A DNA stretch of 23,174 nt from the NCBI GenBank assembly GCA_964383325.1, contig CAYLGY010000042.1:1-23174 (forward strand), given 5' to 3'. The number at the start of each line of letters is the position of its first letter. Positions within the stretch are counted from its first letter, which is position 1. The stretch is from CAYLGY01 sp964383325. GTDB lineage: Bacteria > Pseudomonadota > Alphaproteobacteria > Rhizobiales > Rhizobiaceae. The notes under the pieces were generated by a model that was given only the letters and a program-made list of their open reading frames with translations, did no database searches and was not told where the DNA came from. Position numbers and translations under genes: made by a program. Shown piece by piece: positions 1-7,304 of this stretch.

Positions 1-1093
1 CGAGATGGATGGTATCGAGGCGAACCAGAGCATCATCCTGATCGCGGTGACCAACCGGCCTGACGTGCTCGACCCGGCGCTGCTGCGGCCGGGAAGGTTC
101 GACCGCCAGGTGGTCGTGCCCAATCCGGATATTGTCGGCCGCGAGCGGATCCTGAAGGTGCATACACGCAATGTGCCGCTGGCGCCCAATGTCGACCTCA
201 AGATCATTGCCCGCGGCACGCCGGGCTTCTCCGGCGCCGACCTTGCCAATCTGGTAAATGAGGCTGCGCTGATGGCGGCGCGACGCAACAAGCGCCTGGT
301 GACGATGGCCGAGTTCGAGGATGCCAAGGACAAGGTCATGATGGGAGCGGAGCGGCGTTCCAGCGCCATGACCCAGGCCGAAAAACAGCTCACCGCCTAT
401 CACGAGGCCGGCCATGCGATCGTCGCGCTCAACGTGCCGGCGGCCGATCCGCTGCACAAGGCGACGATCATTCCGCGCGGCCGTGCGTTGGGCATGGTGA
501 TGCAGCTGCCGGAAGGCGACCGTTATTCGGTGAGCTACAAATGGATGGTCTCGCGTCTTGCCATCATGATGGGCGGGCGGATTGCCGAGGAGCTGAAGTT
601 CGGCAAGGAGAATATCACTTCCGGCGCCGCTTCGGACATCGAGCAGGCCACGAAGCTGGCCCGCTCCATGGTGACGCAATGGGGCTTTTCGGACGAGCTG
701 GGCCAGGTGGCCTATGGCGAGAATCAGCAGGAAGTTTTCCTCGGCCATTCGGTGGCGCAGCAGAAGAACATTTCCGAGGCGACGGCGCAGAAGATCGACC
801 AGGAGGTCCGGCGCCTCATCGATGAGGCCTATGAGACCGCCCGCCGGATTCTGACCGAGCATCGCAAGGAATGGATCGCCATCGCCGAAGGTCTGCTCGA
901 ATATGAAACGCTCTCGGGTGACGAGATCAAGGAACTGATCGCGGGGCGCAAGCCCTCGCGCGATCTCGGCGACGATACGCCTTCCTCGCGCGGCCCCACC
1001 GTGCCGAAGACCGGTTCGGCGGCGCCGCGTGCCGGCACCAGCCGGGGCGAGGACGAATCCGATCCCGGGCTGGAGCCGCAGCCGCAGGGATGA
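1..1093 (+). CDS. ftsH: ATP-dependent zinc metalloprotease FtsH (C-terminal part, 5' truncated by window edge)
   Basis: This is the end of FtsH, the inner-membrane AAA+ protease that extracts and degrades misfolded membrane proteins and short-lived regulators. The frame is open from the first bases, so the membrane segments, Walker A and Walker B lie upstream of the window. Numbering from the first visible Met (position 5), the AAA second region of homology is at residues 16-34 and ends RPGRFDRQ, with the arginine fingers. The zinc-protease motif HEAGH is at 133-137 and the likely third zinc ligand is Asp211 in TSGAASDIEQ. Beyond about residue 315 comes a Pro/Ser/Gly-rich, probably disordered tail of some 45 residues, as is common in alphaproteobacterial FtsH. 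glmM follows 152 bases downstream on the same strand. The family assignment is secure. Only the N-terminus is unseen. Confidence 0.97.
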   Translation, partial: EMDGIEANQSIILIAVTNRPDVLDPALLRPGRFDRQVVVPNPDIVGRERILKVHTRNVPLAPNVDLKIIARGTPGFSGADLANLVNEAALMAARRNKRLVTMAEFEDAKDKVMMGAERRSSAMTQAEKQLTAYHEAGHAIVALNVPAADPLHKATIIPRGRALGMVMQLPEGDRYSVSYKWMVSRLAIMMGGRIAEELKFGKENITSGAASDIEQATKLARSMVTQWGFSDELGQVAYGENQQEVFLGHSVAQQKNISEATAQKIDQEVRRLIDEAYETARRILTEHRKEWIAIAEGLLEYETLSGDEIKELIAGRKPSRDLGDDTPSSRGPTVPKTGSAAPRAGTSRGEDESDPGLEPQPQG

Positions 1094-1245
1094 GGCGTGC
1101 TGTATGGAACAGTTCTGACGGGAAGGTTGGCCTATAGTCCTCTGGCACGGGATCTTGCATCCGCTTCGCACAATGTGATCGAACGGAATGCGCGAACTGT
1201 GGCAATAGGGGTGGCAAGCATATCCGGAGAGGGCATTTCAGCGGC

Positions 1246-2592
1246 ATGAGCAGGCGTTATTTCGGAACGGATGGAATCCGCGGACAGGCGAACCGGTTTC
1301 CCATGACGGCGGAGATCGCCATGCGCGTCGGAATGGCGGCGGGGCTGTCTTTCCGGCGGGGCAATCACCGCCACCGGGTCGTGATCGGCAAGGATACGCG
1401 CCGGTCCGGCTACATGATCGAGAACGCTCTTGTCGCAGGCTTCTGCGCGGCCGGTATGGATGTGGTATTGCTCGGGCCCATGCCGACCCCGGCGGTGGCG
1501 ATGCTTGCAAAGTCCCTGCGCGCGGATCTCGGCGTGATGATCTCTGCGTCGCACAATGCCTATCAGGACAATGGCATCAAGCTGTTCGGCCCGGATGGCT
1601 ACAAGCTTTCCGACGACATCGAGCGGCAGATCGAGAAACTGATCGACAGCAATATGGAAGGCAGGCTGGCCGGATCCGAAAGTCTCGGCGGCGCCAAGCG
1701 GATTGACGGCGTCAATGACCGATATATCGAATATGCCAAGCGGACCCTGCCGGGAAACATTTCCCTGTCCGGGATGCGCGTGGCGATCGACTGCGCGAAT
1801 GGCGCGGCCTACCGGGTTGCGCCCGCCGCGCTCTGGGAGCTTGGCGCGGAAGTCATTGCGATTCATGACGAGCCCGATGGCTTCAACATCAACCGGGAAT
1901 GCGGGTCGACCGATCCCTCGGCGCTCATCCGGAAGGTGCGCGAGGTTCGCGCCGATATCGGCATCGCGCTGGACGGCGATGCGGATCGGATGGTGATCGT
2001 GGACGAAAAGGGCGACGTGATCGATGGCGACCAGATCATGGCGCTGATCGCCCAGTCCTGGCAGGCCGGAGGGCGCCTCGCCGGTGACGGCATCGTGGCG
2101 ACGGTGATGTCGAATCTCGGCCTGGAGCGTTATCTGGACGCGCTTTCGCTCAAATTGCACCGTACCCGCGTTGGCGATCGCTATGTGGTGGAGCATATGC
2201 GCGCGCATGGCCATAATGTCGGCGGCGAGCAGTCCGGCCATATCATCCTGTCCGATTTCACGACCACGGGCGACGGGCTGGTCTCCGCCCTGCAGGTGCT
2301 CGCCTGCGTCCAGCAGGAGGGGCGGCCGGCGAGCGAGGTCTGCCGGAGGTTCGAGCCGGTGCCGCAATTGCTCCGCAATGTCCGCGTCAACGGCAGCAAG
2401 GTTCTCGACAGCGCGCCGGTCCGCAAGGCGATCGCGGAGGCGGAGAGCCGTCTCGGTGCGCAAGGTCGCCTGCTGATTCGCAAGTCCGGGACCGAGCCGC
2501 TGATTCGCGTAATGGCGGAGGGGGACGATCCTTCCCTCGTCGAGAATGTGGTCAACGATATCGTCGGAATTATTTCCGGCCAGGCAGCCTGA
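1246..2592 (+). CDS. glmM: Phosphoglucosamine mutase GlmM
   Basis: GlmM converts glucosamine-6-phosphate to glucosamine-1-phosphate, the cytoplasmic step leading to UDP-GlcNAc for peptidoglycan and lipopolysaccharide. The 448 residues match the usual family length. All four alpha-D-phosphohexomutase signatures are visible: the phosphoserine loop ISASHN with the catalytic Ser at residue 102, the metal-binding DGDADR at 243-248, the sugar-binding GEQSGH at 327-332, and the phosphate-binding loop RKSGTEPLIRVM at 412-423. The N-terminus MSRRYFGTDGIRG is the standard GlmM opening, and a GGAGAGG-like Shine-Dalgarno lies about 13 bases upstream, so the ATG is firm. The residue after the ASHN motif is Ala where Pro is common. 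This is a small variation and no sign of lost activity. The gene is downstream of ftsH in the same direction, a frequent bacterial arrangement. Confidence 0.97.
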   Translation: MSRRYFGTDGIRGQANRFPMTAEIAMRVGMAAGLSFRRGNHRHRVVIGKDTRRSGYMIENALVAGFCAAGMDVVLLGPMPTPAVAMLAKSLRADLGVMISASHNAYQDNGIKLFGPDGYKLSDDIERQIEKLIDSNMEGRLAGSESLGGAKRIDGVNDRYIEYAKRTLPGNISLSGMRVAIDCANGAAYRVAPAALWELGAEVIAIHDEPDGFNINRECGSTDPSALIRKVREVRADIGIALDGDADRMVIVDEKGDVIDGDQIMALIAQSWQAGGRLAGDGIVATVMSNLGLERYLDALSLKLHRTRVGDRYVVEHMRAHGHNVGGEQSGHIILSDFTTTGDGLVSALQVLACVQQEGRPASEVCRRFEPVPQLLRNVRVNGSKVLDSAPVRKAIAEAESRLGAQGRLLIRKSGTEPLIRVMAEGDDPSLVENVVNDIVGIISGQAA

Positions 2593-2625
2593 TTTCCCGC
2601 GCAAGCGTCCACTCCGGCTTTATGC

Positions 2626-2653
2626 TTAACGATGAGTTAACCGAAATGGTTAA
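2626..2653 (+). promoter_or_regulatory. CtrA-like binding site: full TTAA-N7-TTAAC box plus inverted half-site
   Basis: The sequence TTAACGATGAGTTAAC (2626-2641) is an exact fit to the alphaproteobacterial CtrA consensus TTAA-N7-TTAAC. Just downstream, 2646-2653 read on the minus strand is TTAACCAT, the classical CtrA half-site, so 2637-2653 also forms the inverted repeat TTAACC-GAAAT-GGTTAA. By eye these are the only TTAA clusters in this GC-rich window. They sit 36-63 bases upstream of the ATG chosen for the outer-membrane protein gene, as expected for a site over or near a -35 element. Direct control by CtrA is inferred from the motif and its position. Confidence 0.7.
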
Positions 2654-2688
2654 GGCTCCGTTCCCGAGCCCGTCCATCCGTGACGGGC

Positions 2689-3273
2689 ATGTTGACCACA
2701 TCGGGAATGGTGCTGCCCATGACTTTCTGCTCGAATCTGCTGTTGGCCGCCGCGCTCGCGCTTGCTGCGCTGGCGGGTCCCGCGCTTGCGGATGAGGACG
2801 CCGCGGAGATCCGCTTCGAGGACGTTCCCGAATTCGTTCCGGAAAAGGCGGGCGGACATTGGTATCTGCGCGCCGATGGCGGATATGACGGCGGCTTTCT
2901 TGCCGGTGCGGGCATCGGCTATCAGTTCAATGACTGGCTGCGCGGCGACGTCACGCTCGATGCGGCAACCGACCGCGTGCATTCCGCCCTTGTCACCCTT
3001 TATGCCGATCTCGGCACCGTCGCCGGGTTCACGCCTTATCTCGGCGCGGGCGCCGGTTTCGCCCATGCGGACTGGAACAAGGCCGGCGCGTCGGATTGGC
3101 GTGCGTCCTATGCGCTCAGCGCCGGCATTGCCCGTGATCTCGATCGCAATTTCAAGCTCGATCTGGCCTACCGGTTTGGCTGGATCGCCGGCGACAGCCT
3201 TGCCGGGCCGGCGGGAGGCGATGCCCGCACGCAGCATGCGTTTCGGATCGGCCTGCGCTATCTCTTGAAGTAG
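2689..3273 (+). CDS. Small outer-membrane beta-barrel protein
   Basis: The product looks like a secreted small porin-like barrel of the Omp25/OmpA-barrel kind. A hydrophobic Leu/Ala-rich segment ends in GPALA before DED, a good signal-peptidase I site. The mature part of about 160 residues alternates polar and apolar residues with Gly and aromatic residues (for example WYLRADGGYDGGF, the GYQFNDWLRGD turn, PYLGAGAGFAHADW) and ends in the strand FRIGLRYLLK, fitting about eight strands. The start is uncertain: GTG 2680 and ATGs at 2689, 2707 and 2719 share the frame. ATG 2719 gives the most typical 24-residue signal peptide, though with no basic residue before the hydrophobic core. None has a strong Shine-Dalgarno. 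A CtrA-like box lies just upstream and a terminator-like hairpin just downstream, so it is probably monocistronic. Exact function and ligand are unknown. Confidence 0.8.
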   Translation: MLTTSGMVLPMTFCSNLLLAAALALAALAGPALADEDAAEIRFEDVPEFVPEKAGGHWYLRADGGYDGGFLAGAGIGYQFNDWLRGDVTLDAATDRVHSALVTLYADLGTVAGFTPYLGAGAGFAHADWNKAGASDWRASYALSAGIARDLDRNFKLDLAYRFGWIAGDSLAGPAGGDARTQHAFRIGLRYLLK

Positions 3274-3279
3274 CCAATC

Positions 3280-3306
3280 GCGGTTCTTCGAATCGCTGTT
3301 GATTTT
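3280..3306 (+). terminator. Probable intrinsic terminator after the outer-membrane protein gene
   Basis: Seven bases after the stop codon, GCGGTTC (3280-3286) pairs with GAATCGC (3290-3296), including one G-U pair, around a three-base loop. The following bases are T-rich (TGTTGATTTT, 3297-3306) with further T runs to 3321. The T tract is interrupted, so strength is uncertain. Confidence 0.5.
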
Positions 3307-3337
3307 CTGTTGCGCTTTTTCTTGCGTTCGCGTAATT

Positions 3338-3392
3338 CCCGTGGCGGGCCACCTCTCCCCAACGAGAGGCTTGCTATCTGGAAGGATAGACC
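3338..3392 (+). ncRNA. serC leader: tandem hairpins, last one holding the serC ribosome binding site (serC-motif candidate)
   Basis: Three short perfect stems lie in a row directly before serC: CCCG/CGGG (3338-3341 with 3345-3348), CCTCTC/GAGAGG (3352-3357 with 3364-3369, loop CCCAAC) and CTATC/GATAG (3374-3378 with 3385-3389, loop TGGAAG). The last loop and stem contain the GGAAGG Shine-Dalgarno, and the serC ATG begins three bases after the final stem. A conserved alphaproteobacterial RNA upstream of serC, the 'serC motif', is known from comparative genomics and has this general form of tandem hairpins next to the start codon. Position and architecture agree, but I could not run a covariance search. 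No ligand is established for the motif as far as I know. Confidence 0.65.
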
Positions 3393-4565
3393 ATGAGCGA
3401 ACCGCTGCAGCCGGACCTGCGTCCGGCCAATCCCCATTTTTCTTCAGGTCCCTGCACAAAGCGTCCCGGCTGGACGGTGGATCGCCTGCGCGACGCGCCG
3501 CTGGGCCGCTCGCATCGTTCCGCCATCGGCAAGGAACGGCTTGCCCGCGCCATCGATTGGACCCGCGAGGTTCTGCAGGTTCCCGACAGCCATCGCATCG
3601 GCATCGTTCCCGCTTCCGACACGGGTGCGGTCGAAATGGCGCTCTGGTCCCTGCTGGGGGCGAGGGGCGTTGACATGCTTGCGTGGGAAAGCTTCGGCGC
3701 CGGTTGGGTTACGGATGTCGTCAAGCAGTTGAAACTGCAGGATGTTCGCGTGCTCGATGCGCCCTACGGGCAATTGCCTGATCTCGGGCGGATCGATTTT
3801 TCCCGCGATGTGGTCTTCACCTGGAACGGCACGACTTCAGGCGTGAGGGTGCCGGATGCTTCCTTCATTCCCCCGGACCGGGAAGGGCTGACCATTTGCG
3901 ACGCCACTTCGGCCGCCTTCGCCCAGCGCCTCGATTTCGAGCGGCTCGACGTGACGACCTTCTCCTGGCAGAAGGTTCTCGGTGGGGAAGGTGCGCATGG
4001 CATGCTGATCCTGGGACCCCGGGCCGTGGAGCGGCTCGAATCCTGGACGCCCCCATGGCCATTGCCGAAGATTTTTCGTCTTACCAAGGGCGGAAGGCTG
4101 ATCGAGGGCATCTTCCGTGGCGAGACGATCAACACGCCGTCCATGCTCTGCGTCGAAGATTATCTCGATGCGCTGCAATGGGCGAAATCGATCGGCGGGC
4201 TCGATGGGCTGGTGGCGCGCGCCGATGCCAATGCCGCGGTCGTCGATCGCTTTGTCGCCGGCAGTGCCTGGCTGGAACATCTCGCCAGGGATCCTGCAAC
4301 CCGTTCCAATACTTCCGTCTGCCTCGCTTTTTCCGATCCGGCGGTTGCGGCCCTCGATGCTTCCGCGCAAGCCGGATTCGCCAGGCGGCTGGTCTCGCTT
4401 CTGGAAGCCGAGGCCGTTGCGAATGACATCGGCGCCTATCGCGATGCGCCGCCGGGGCTGCGCATCTGGTGTGGAGCGACCGTCGAGACTTCCGATCTCG
4501 AAGCGCTCATGCCCTGGCTCGACTGGGCATGGCATTGCACGATCCGTCAGGGCGTCGCGGCCTGA
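3393..4565 (+). CDS. serC: Phosphoserine aminotransferase (Methanosarcina/alphaproteobacterial type)
   Basis: SerC is a PLP-dependent cytoplasmic enzyme that transaminates 3-phosphohydroxypyruvate to O-phosphoserine, the second step of serine synthesis. The 390-residue length and the N-terminal pattern PHFSSGPCTKRPGW fit the variant SerC family shared by alphaproteobacteria and Methanosarcina, and not the E. coli type. The PLP lysine is Lys194 in SWQKVLGGEGAHG, and Asp170 in CDATSA is the likely PLP-nitrogen partner. ATG 3393 is preceded at seven bases by GGAAGG, which lies in a hairpin. serA follows after 45 bases, so the two form a serine operon. Regulation through the structured leader is likely but not shown. 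Confidence 0.95.
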   Translation: MSEPLQPDLRPANPHFSSGPCTKRPGWTVDRLRDAPLGRSHRSAIGKERLARAIDWTREVLQVPDSHRIGIVPASDTGAVEMALWSLLGARGVDMLAWESFGAGWVTDVVKQLKLQDVRVLDAPYGQLPDLGRIDFSRDVVFTWNGTTSGVRVPDASFIPPDREGLTICDATSAAFAQRLDFERLDVTTFSWQKVLGGEGAHGMLILGPRAVERLESWTPPWPLPKIFRLTKGGRLIEGIFRGETINTPSMLCVEDYLDALQWAKSIGGLDGLVARADANAAVVDRFVAGSAWLEHLARDPATRSNTSVCLAFSDPAVAALDASAQAGFARRLVSLLEAEAVANDIGAYRDAPPGLRIWCGATVETSDLEALMPWLDWAWHCTIRQGVAA

Positions 4566-4610
4566 GCGCCGGCGCCGGAACCATTCCATTCCTGCATATG
4601 GAGGCCTGAC

Positions 4611-6215
4611 ATGGCACCTCGCGTCCTTGTATCGGACAAGCTTTCCAGCTCCGCCGTGGAGATTTTCCGCGAGCGTGGCATTGAAGTCGACTTTCAACCT
4701 GACCTCGGCAAGGACAAGGAAGCCCTGCTGAAGGTCATTCACCAGTATGACGGCCTTGCGATCCGCTCGGCGACGAAGGTTTCCCCCCGACTGATCGAGG
4801 CCGCCGACCGGCTCAAGGTCATCGGGCGCGCCGGCATCGGCGTGGACAATATCGACGTTCCCGCTGCCTCGCGCCGCGGCATCATCGTGATGAATACGCC
4901 ATTCGGCAATTCGATCACCACCGCAGAACATGCAATCGCGCTGATGTTCGCCGTCGCGCGGCAGATTCCCGAGGCCGACCGCTCCACCCAGGCCGGCAAA
5001 TGGGAGAAGAATCGTTTCATGGGGGTAGAAATCGCCGGCAAGTCGCTGGGCATCATCGGTTGCGGCAATATCGGCTCCGTCGTGGCGTCGCGCGCGATCG
5101 GGCTGCGGATGCGGGTCCTTGCCTATGATCCCTTCCTGTCGCAGGAGCGCGCCGCCGAGCTTGGCGTGACCAAGGTGGAACTCGACGAATTGCTGGCGCA
5201 GTCGGATTTCATCACCCTGCACACGCCGCTCACCGACAGGACGCGCGGCATGATCCATGCAGGTTCCATCGCGCAGATGAAGGATGGCGTGCGGATCATC
5301 AATTGCGCCCGGGGAGGACTGATCGTCGAGGCCGATCTGGTCGCCGCGATCCGTTCCGGCAAGGTGGCGGGCGCCGGTATCGATGTCTTCGAGACAGAGC
5401 CGGCCACCGAAAGCGCGCTGTTCGGCCTGCCGAATGTCGTCTGCACGCCCCATCTGGGCGCCGCGACGATGGAAGCGCAGGAGAATGTCGCCAATCAGGT
5501 GGCCGAACAGATGTCGGACTACCTGCTGCGCGGCGCCGTCGTGAATGCCATCAACATGCCGCCGATCACGGCGGAGGAGGCGCCGCGGCTGAAGCCGTTC
5601 ATCCGGTTGGCGCAGGTGCTGGGCGCCTTTGTCGGGCAGGTCACGGAGGAGCCCATCCACGAGGTCGAGATCCTCTATGACGGCGCGACCGCGGCGATGA
5701 ACACCAAGGCGCTGACGAGCGCCGTGCTTGCAGGGCTCATGCGGCCGCAGGTAGCCGACATCAACATGGTCTCCGCGCCCATCATGGCGCGCGAGCGGGG
5801 GATCATTCTCTCCGAGGCCCGGCGCGACAAGTCCGGCGTCTTTGATGGCTACATCAAGCTGACGGTCCGCACGAGCCGCCAGACCCGCTCGATTGCCGGA
5901 ACCTGCTTTTCAGACCGCAAGCCCCGCTTCATCCAGATCAAGGGCATCAATCTTGACGCCGAGGTTGGCGAGCACATGCTCTACACGACCAATGACGACC
6001 AGCCCGGAATCATCGGCATCATCGGATCGATCTGCGGAAATCGGGGCATCAACATCGCCAATTTCCAGCTTGGCCGCGACCGGCCGGGCGGCAATGCGAT
6101 CGCGCTGCTCTATCTGGACAAGCCGTTTCCCGCCGATGTGCTGGAGGAATTTCGCGCGCGTCCCGAGATCCTCTCCGCCAAGCCGCTGCAATTCGATCTG
6201 GCGGAAGGCTTCTAG
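4611..6215 (+). CDS. serA: D-3-phosphoglycerate dehydrogenase
   Basis: SerA oxidises 3-phosphoglycerate to 3-phosphohydroxypyruvate with NAD+, the first committed step of serine synthesis. At 534 residues it is the long form: catalytic and Rossmann domains (about 1-310), an intervening ASB-type domain (about 320-445) and a C-terminal ACT domain (about 453-530, starting near GEHMLYTTNDD). The NAD-binding motif GCGNIG is at 150-155. The catalytic Arg-Glu-His residues are Arg234 (NCARGG), Glu263 (DVFETEP) and His281 (TPHLGA). A GGAGG Shine-Dalgarno lies eight bases before the ATG. The ACT domain implies allosteric feedback, usually by serine in this family. The gene converges with the minus-strand transporter gene, leaving 36 bases between stop codons. 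Confidence 0.97.
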   Translation: MAPRVLVSDKLSSSAVEIFRERGIEVDFQPDLGKDKEALLKVIHQYDGLAIRSATKVSPRLIEAADRLKVIGRAGIGVDNIDVPAASRRGIIVMNTPFGNSITTAEHAIALMFAVARQIPEADRSTQAGKWEKNRFMGVEIAGKSLGIIGCGNIGSVVASRAIGLRMRVLAYDPFLSQERAAELGVTKVELDELLAQSDFITLHTPLTDRTRGMIHAGSIAQMKDGVRIINCARGGLIVEADLVAAIRSGKVAGAGIDVFETEPATESALFGLPNVVCTPHLGAATMEAQENVANQVAEQMSDYLLRGAVVNAINMPPITAEEAPRLKPFIRLAQVLGAFVGQVTEEPIHEVEILYDGATAAMNTKALTSAVLAGLMRPQVADINMVSAPIMARERGIILSEARRDKSGVFDGYIKLTVRTSRQTRSIAGTCFSDRKPRFIQIKGINLDAEVGEHMLYTTNDDQPGIIGIIGSICGNRGINIANFQLGRDRPGGNAIALLYLDKPFPADVLEEFRARPEILSAKPLQFDLAEGF

Positions 6216-6226
6216 TCCGTGGTTCC

Positions 6227-6240
6227 GGAAAGCAGTTTCC
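6227..6240. terminator. Weak hairpin between convergent serA and transporter genes
   Basis: GGAAA (6227-6231) pairs with TTTCC (6236-6240) across a four-base loop in the 36-base gap between two convergent genes. Symmetry and place suit a bidirectional terminator, but the stem is short and there is no clear T tract. Low confidence. Confidence 0.25.
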
Positions 6241-6251
6241 ACTTTCCAGGC

Positions 6252-7148
6252 TCATGACTGGCCGGGTTCGGCCGGGCGGAATCGCTCGGCCAGGGCGATC
6301 CCGCACAGGACCAGCACCAGTGACAGGGCATGATAGGCGATGAATCGTTCGGAAAGGATCAAGATCGACAAAAGCGTCCCGAACACCGGTACGAGATTGA
6401 TGAACAGGCCGGTGCGGTTGGCGCCGATCATTCCCGAGCTGAGGACAAGCAGCGTCTGGGCGACGATGGAAGGAAACAGGATGATGTAGAGCACGGCCAG
6501 AAGTCCCGTCCGGTCGGGCCACTGCCCCGCGCCGACCGCGAACTCGGCAAGAGCGCACAGGCTGGAAACGAGGGCCGCGCCCGCGAACAGGACCAGCATG
6601 GTGGATTTCCAGTGGATCTTCGGCATGCGCCGGAGAGCCACGATGAAGCAGCCATAGAAGAACACGTTGACGATCATCAGCCCGTCGCCGAAATTGATTC
6701 CGAGTTGGAGGAGACGGGTCAGGCTGCCCTCGCCGGCGATCAGCGCGACGCCGAGGACCGTGAACAGGAAGCCGATGATCTGCGCAAGGCCGGTGCGCAC
6801 CTTGTAGACGAGGAAATTGACGGCGAAAACGACCATGGGGATGACCGCTTGCAGGATGGATGCATTGATCGCCGTCGTGTGGTTGAGCGCAATGTACATC
6901 AGGCCGTTGAAAGCCCCCATGCCCACCATGCCCATGAGCAGCAGATAGGCAAGATTCTTCCGGATAACGAGGCGGTCACGGGCCAGATCCTGCCAGCCGA
7001 AGGGCAGCAGCAGCAGGAACGCGCCGCACCAGCGCAGGGCGGAGAGCATGAGCGGCGAGACATGCCCGACGGCGATCTTGCCGGCAACGACATTGCCGCC
7101 CCAGCACAGCGTGGCAGTCAGCAGGAGCAGATAGGCTTTCCTGTGCAT
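6252..7148 (-). CDS. EamA-family (drug/metabolite transporter superfamily) inner-membrane transporter
   Basis: The 298-residue product is almost entirely hydrophobic helices in two halves, as in the ten-helix EamA/DMT carriers. The first half opens MHRKAYLLLLTATLCWGGNVVAGKIAV, with the typical CWGGN stretch in helix 1 and the LRW segment in helix 2. The second half includes the family-like segment near its end reading GTLLSILILSERF. A cytoplasmic basic tail ends the protein. Substrates of this family are often amino acids or other metabolites for export, but the sequence does not identify one. The chosen ATG (7146-7148) has a GGAGAG Shine-Dalgarno six bases upstream. The frame stays open further upstream into purA antisense, which I regard as chance. 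It is divergent from purA across 156 bases and converges on serA. Confidence 0.9.
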   Translation of the reverse strand: MHRKAYLLLLTATLCWGGNVVAGKIAVGHVSPLMLSALRWCGAFLLLLPFGWQDLARDRLVIRKNLAYLLLMGMVGMGAFNGLMYIALNHTTAINASILQAVIPMVVFAVNFLVYKVRTGLAQIIGFLFTVLGVALIAGEGSLTRLLQLGINFGDGLMIVNVFFYGCFIVALRRMPKIHWKSTMLVLFAGAALVSSLCALAEFAVGAGQWPDRTGLLAVLYIILFPSIVAQTLLVLSSGMIGANRTGLFINLVPVFGTLLSILILSERFIAYHALSLVLVLCGIALAERFRPAEPGQS

Positions 7149-7242
7149 TCGGCTCTCCGGTGACGTTCGGCCGCGCCACAATTTGCGACCCGTGCCGAAA
7201 AAAGATGGTAGGCATGGCAGGCAGGGGGTGCGAAGCAGGAAC

Positions 7243-7272
7243 TGGACAGCTATAGAGACGCAAACCTGTATT
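7243..7272 (+). promoter_or_regulatory. Candidate housekeeping promoter for purA
   Basis: TGGACA (7243-7248) and TGTATT (7267-7272), 18 bases apart, match five and four of six bases of the sigma-70 hexamers. They would start transcription about 25 bases before the purA ATG. This is a by-eye match only. Confidence 0.4.
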
Positions 7273-7304
7273 GTTCCCTGATAAAGGATGCAAGGAATTA
7301 CTAA

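Noticed and set aside
1132..2604. 490-codon open frame on the minus strand across glmM
   Set aside because: It lies wholly antisense to a gene with all GlmM motifs. Its protein is His/Arg/Asp-rich with no family pattern, as expected for antisense frames in GC-rich DNA.
3837..5660. 607-codon open frame on the minus strand across serC and serA
   Set aside because: It spans two confident enzymes and the gap between them, and its translation shows only antisense-type composition.
6330..7163. 277-codon plus-strand frame over the transporter gene
   Set aside because: Its Asp/Glu/Gln/His-rich product is the usual antisense image of a hydrophobic membrane protein; the minus-strand EamA reading is far better.
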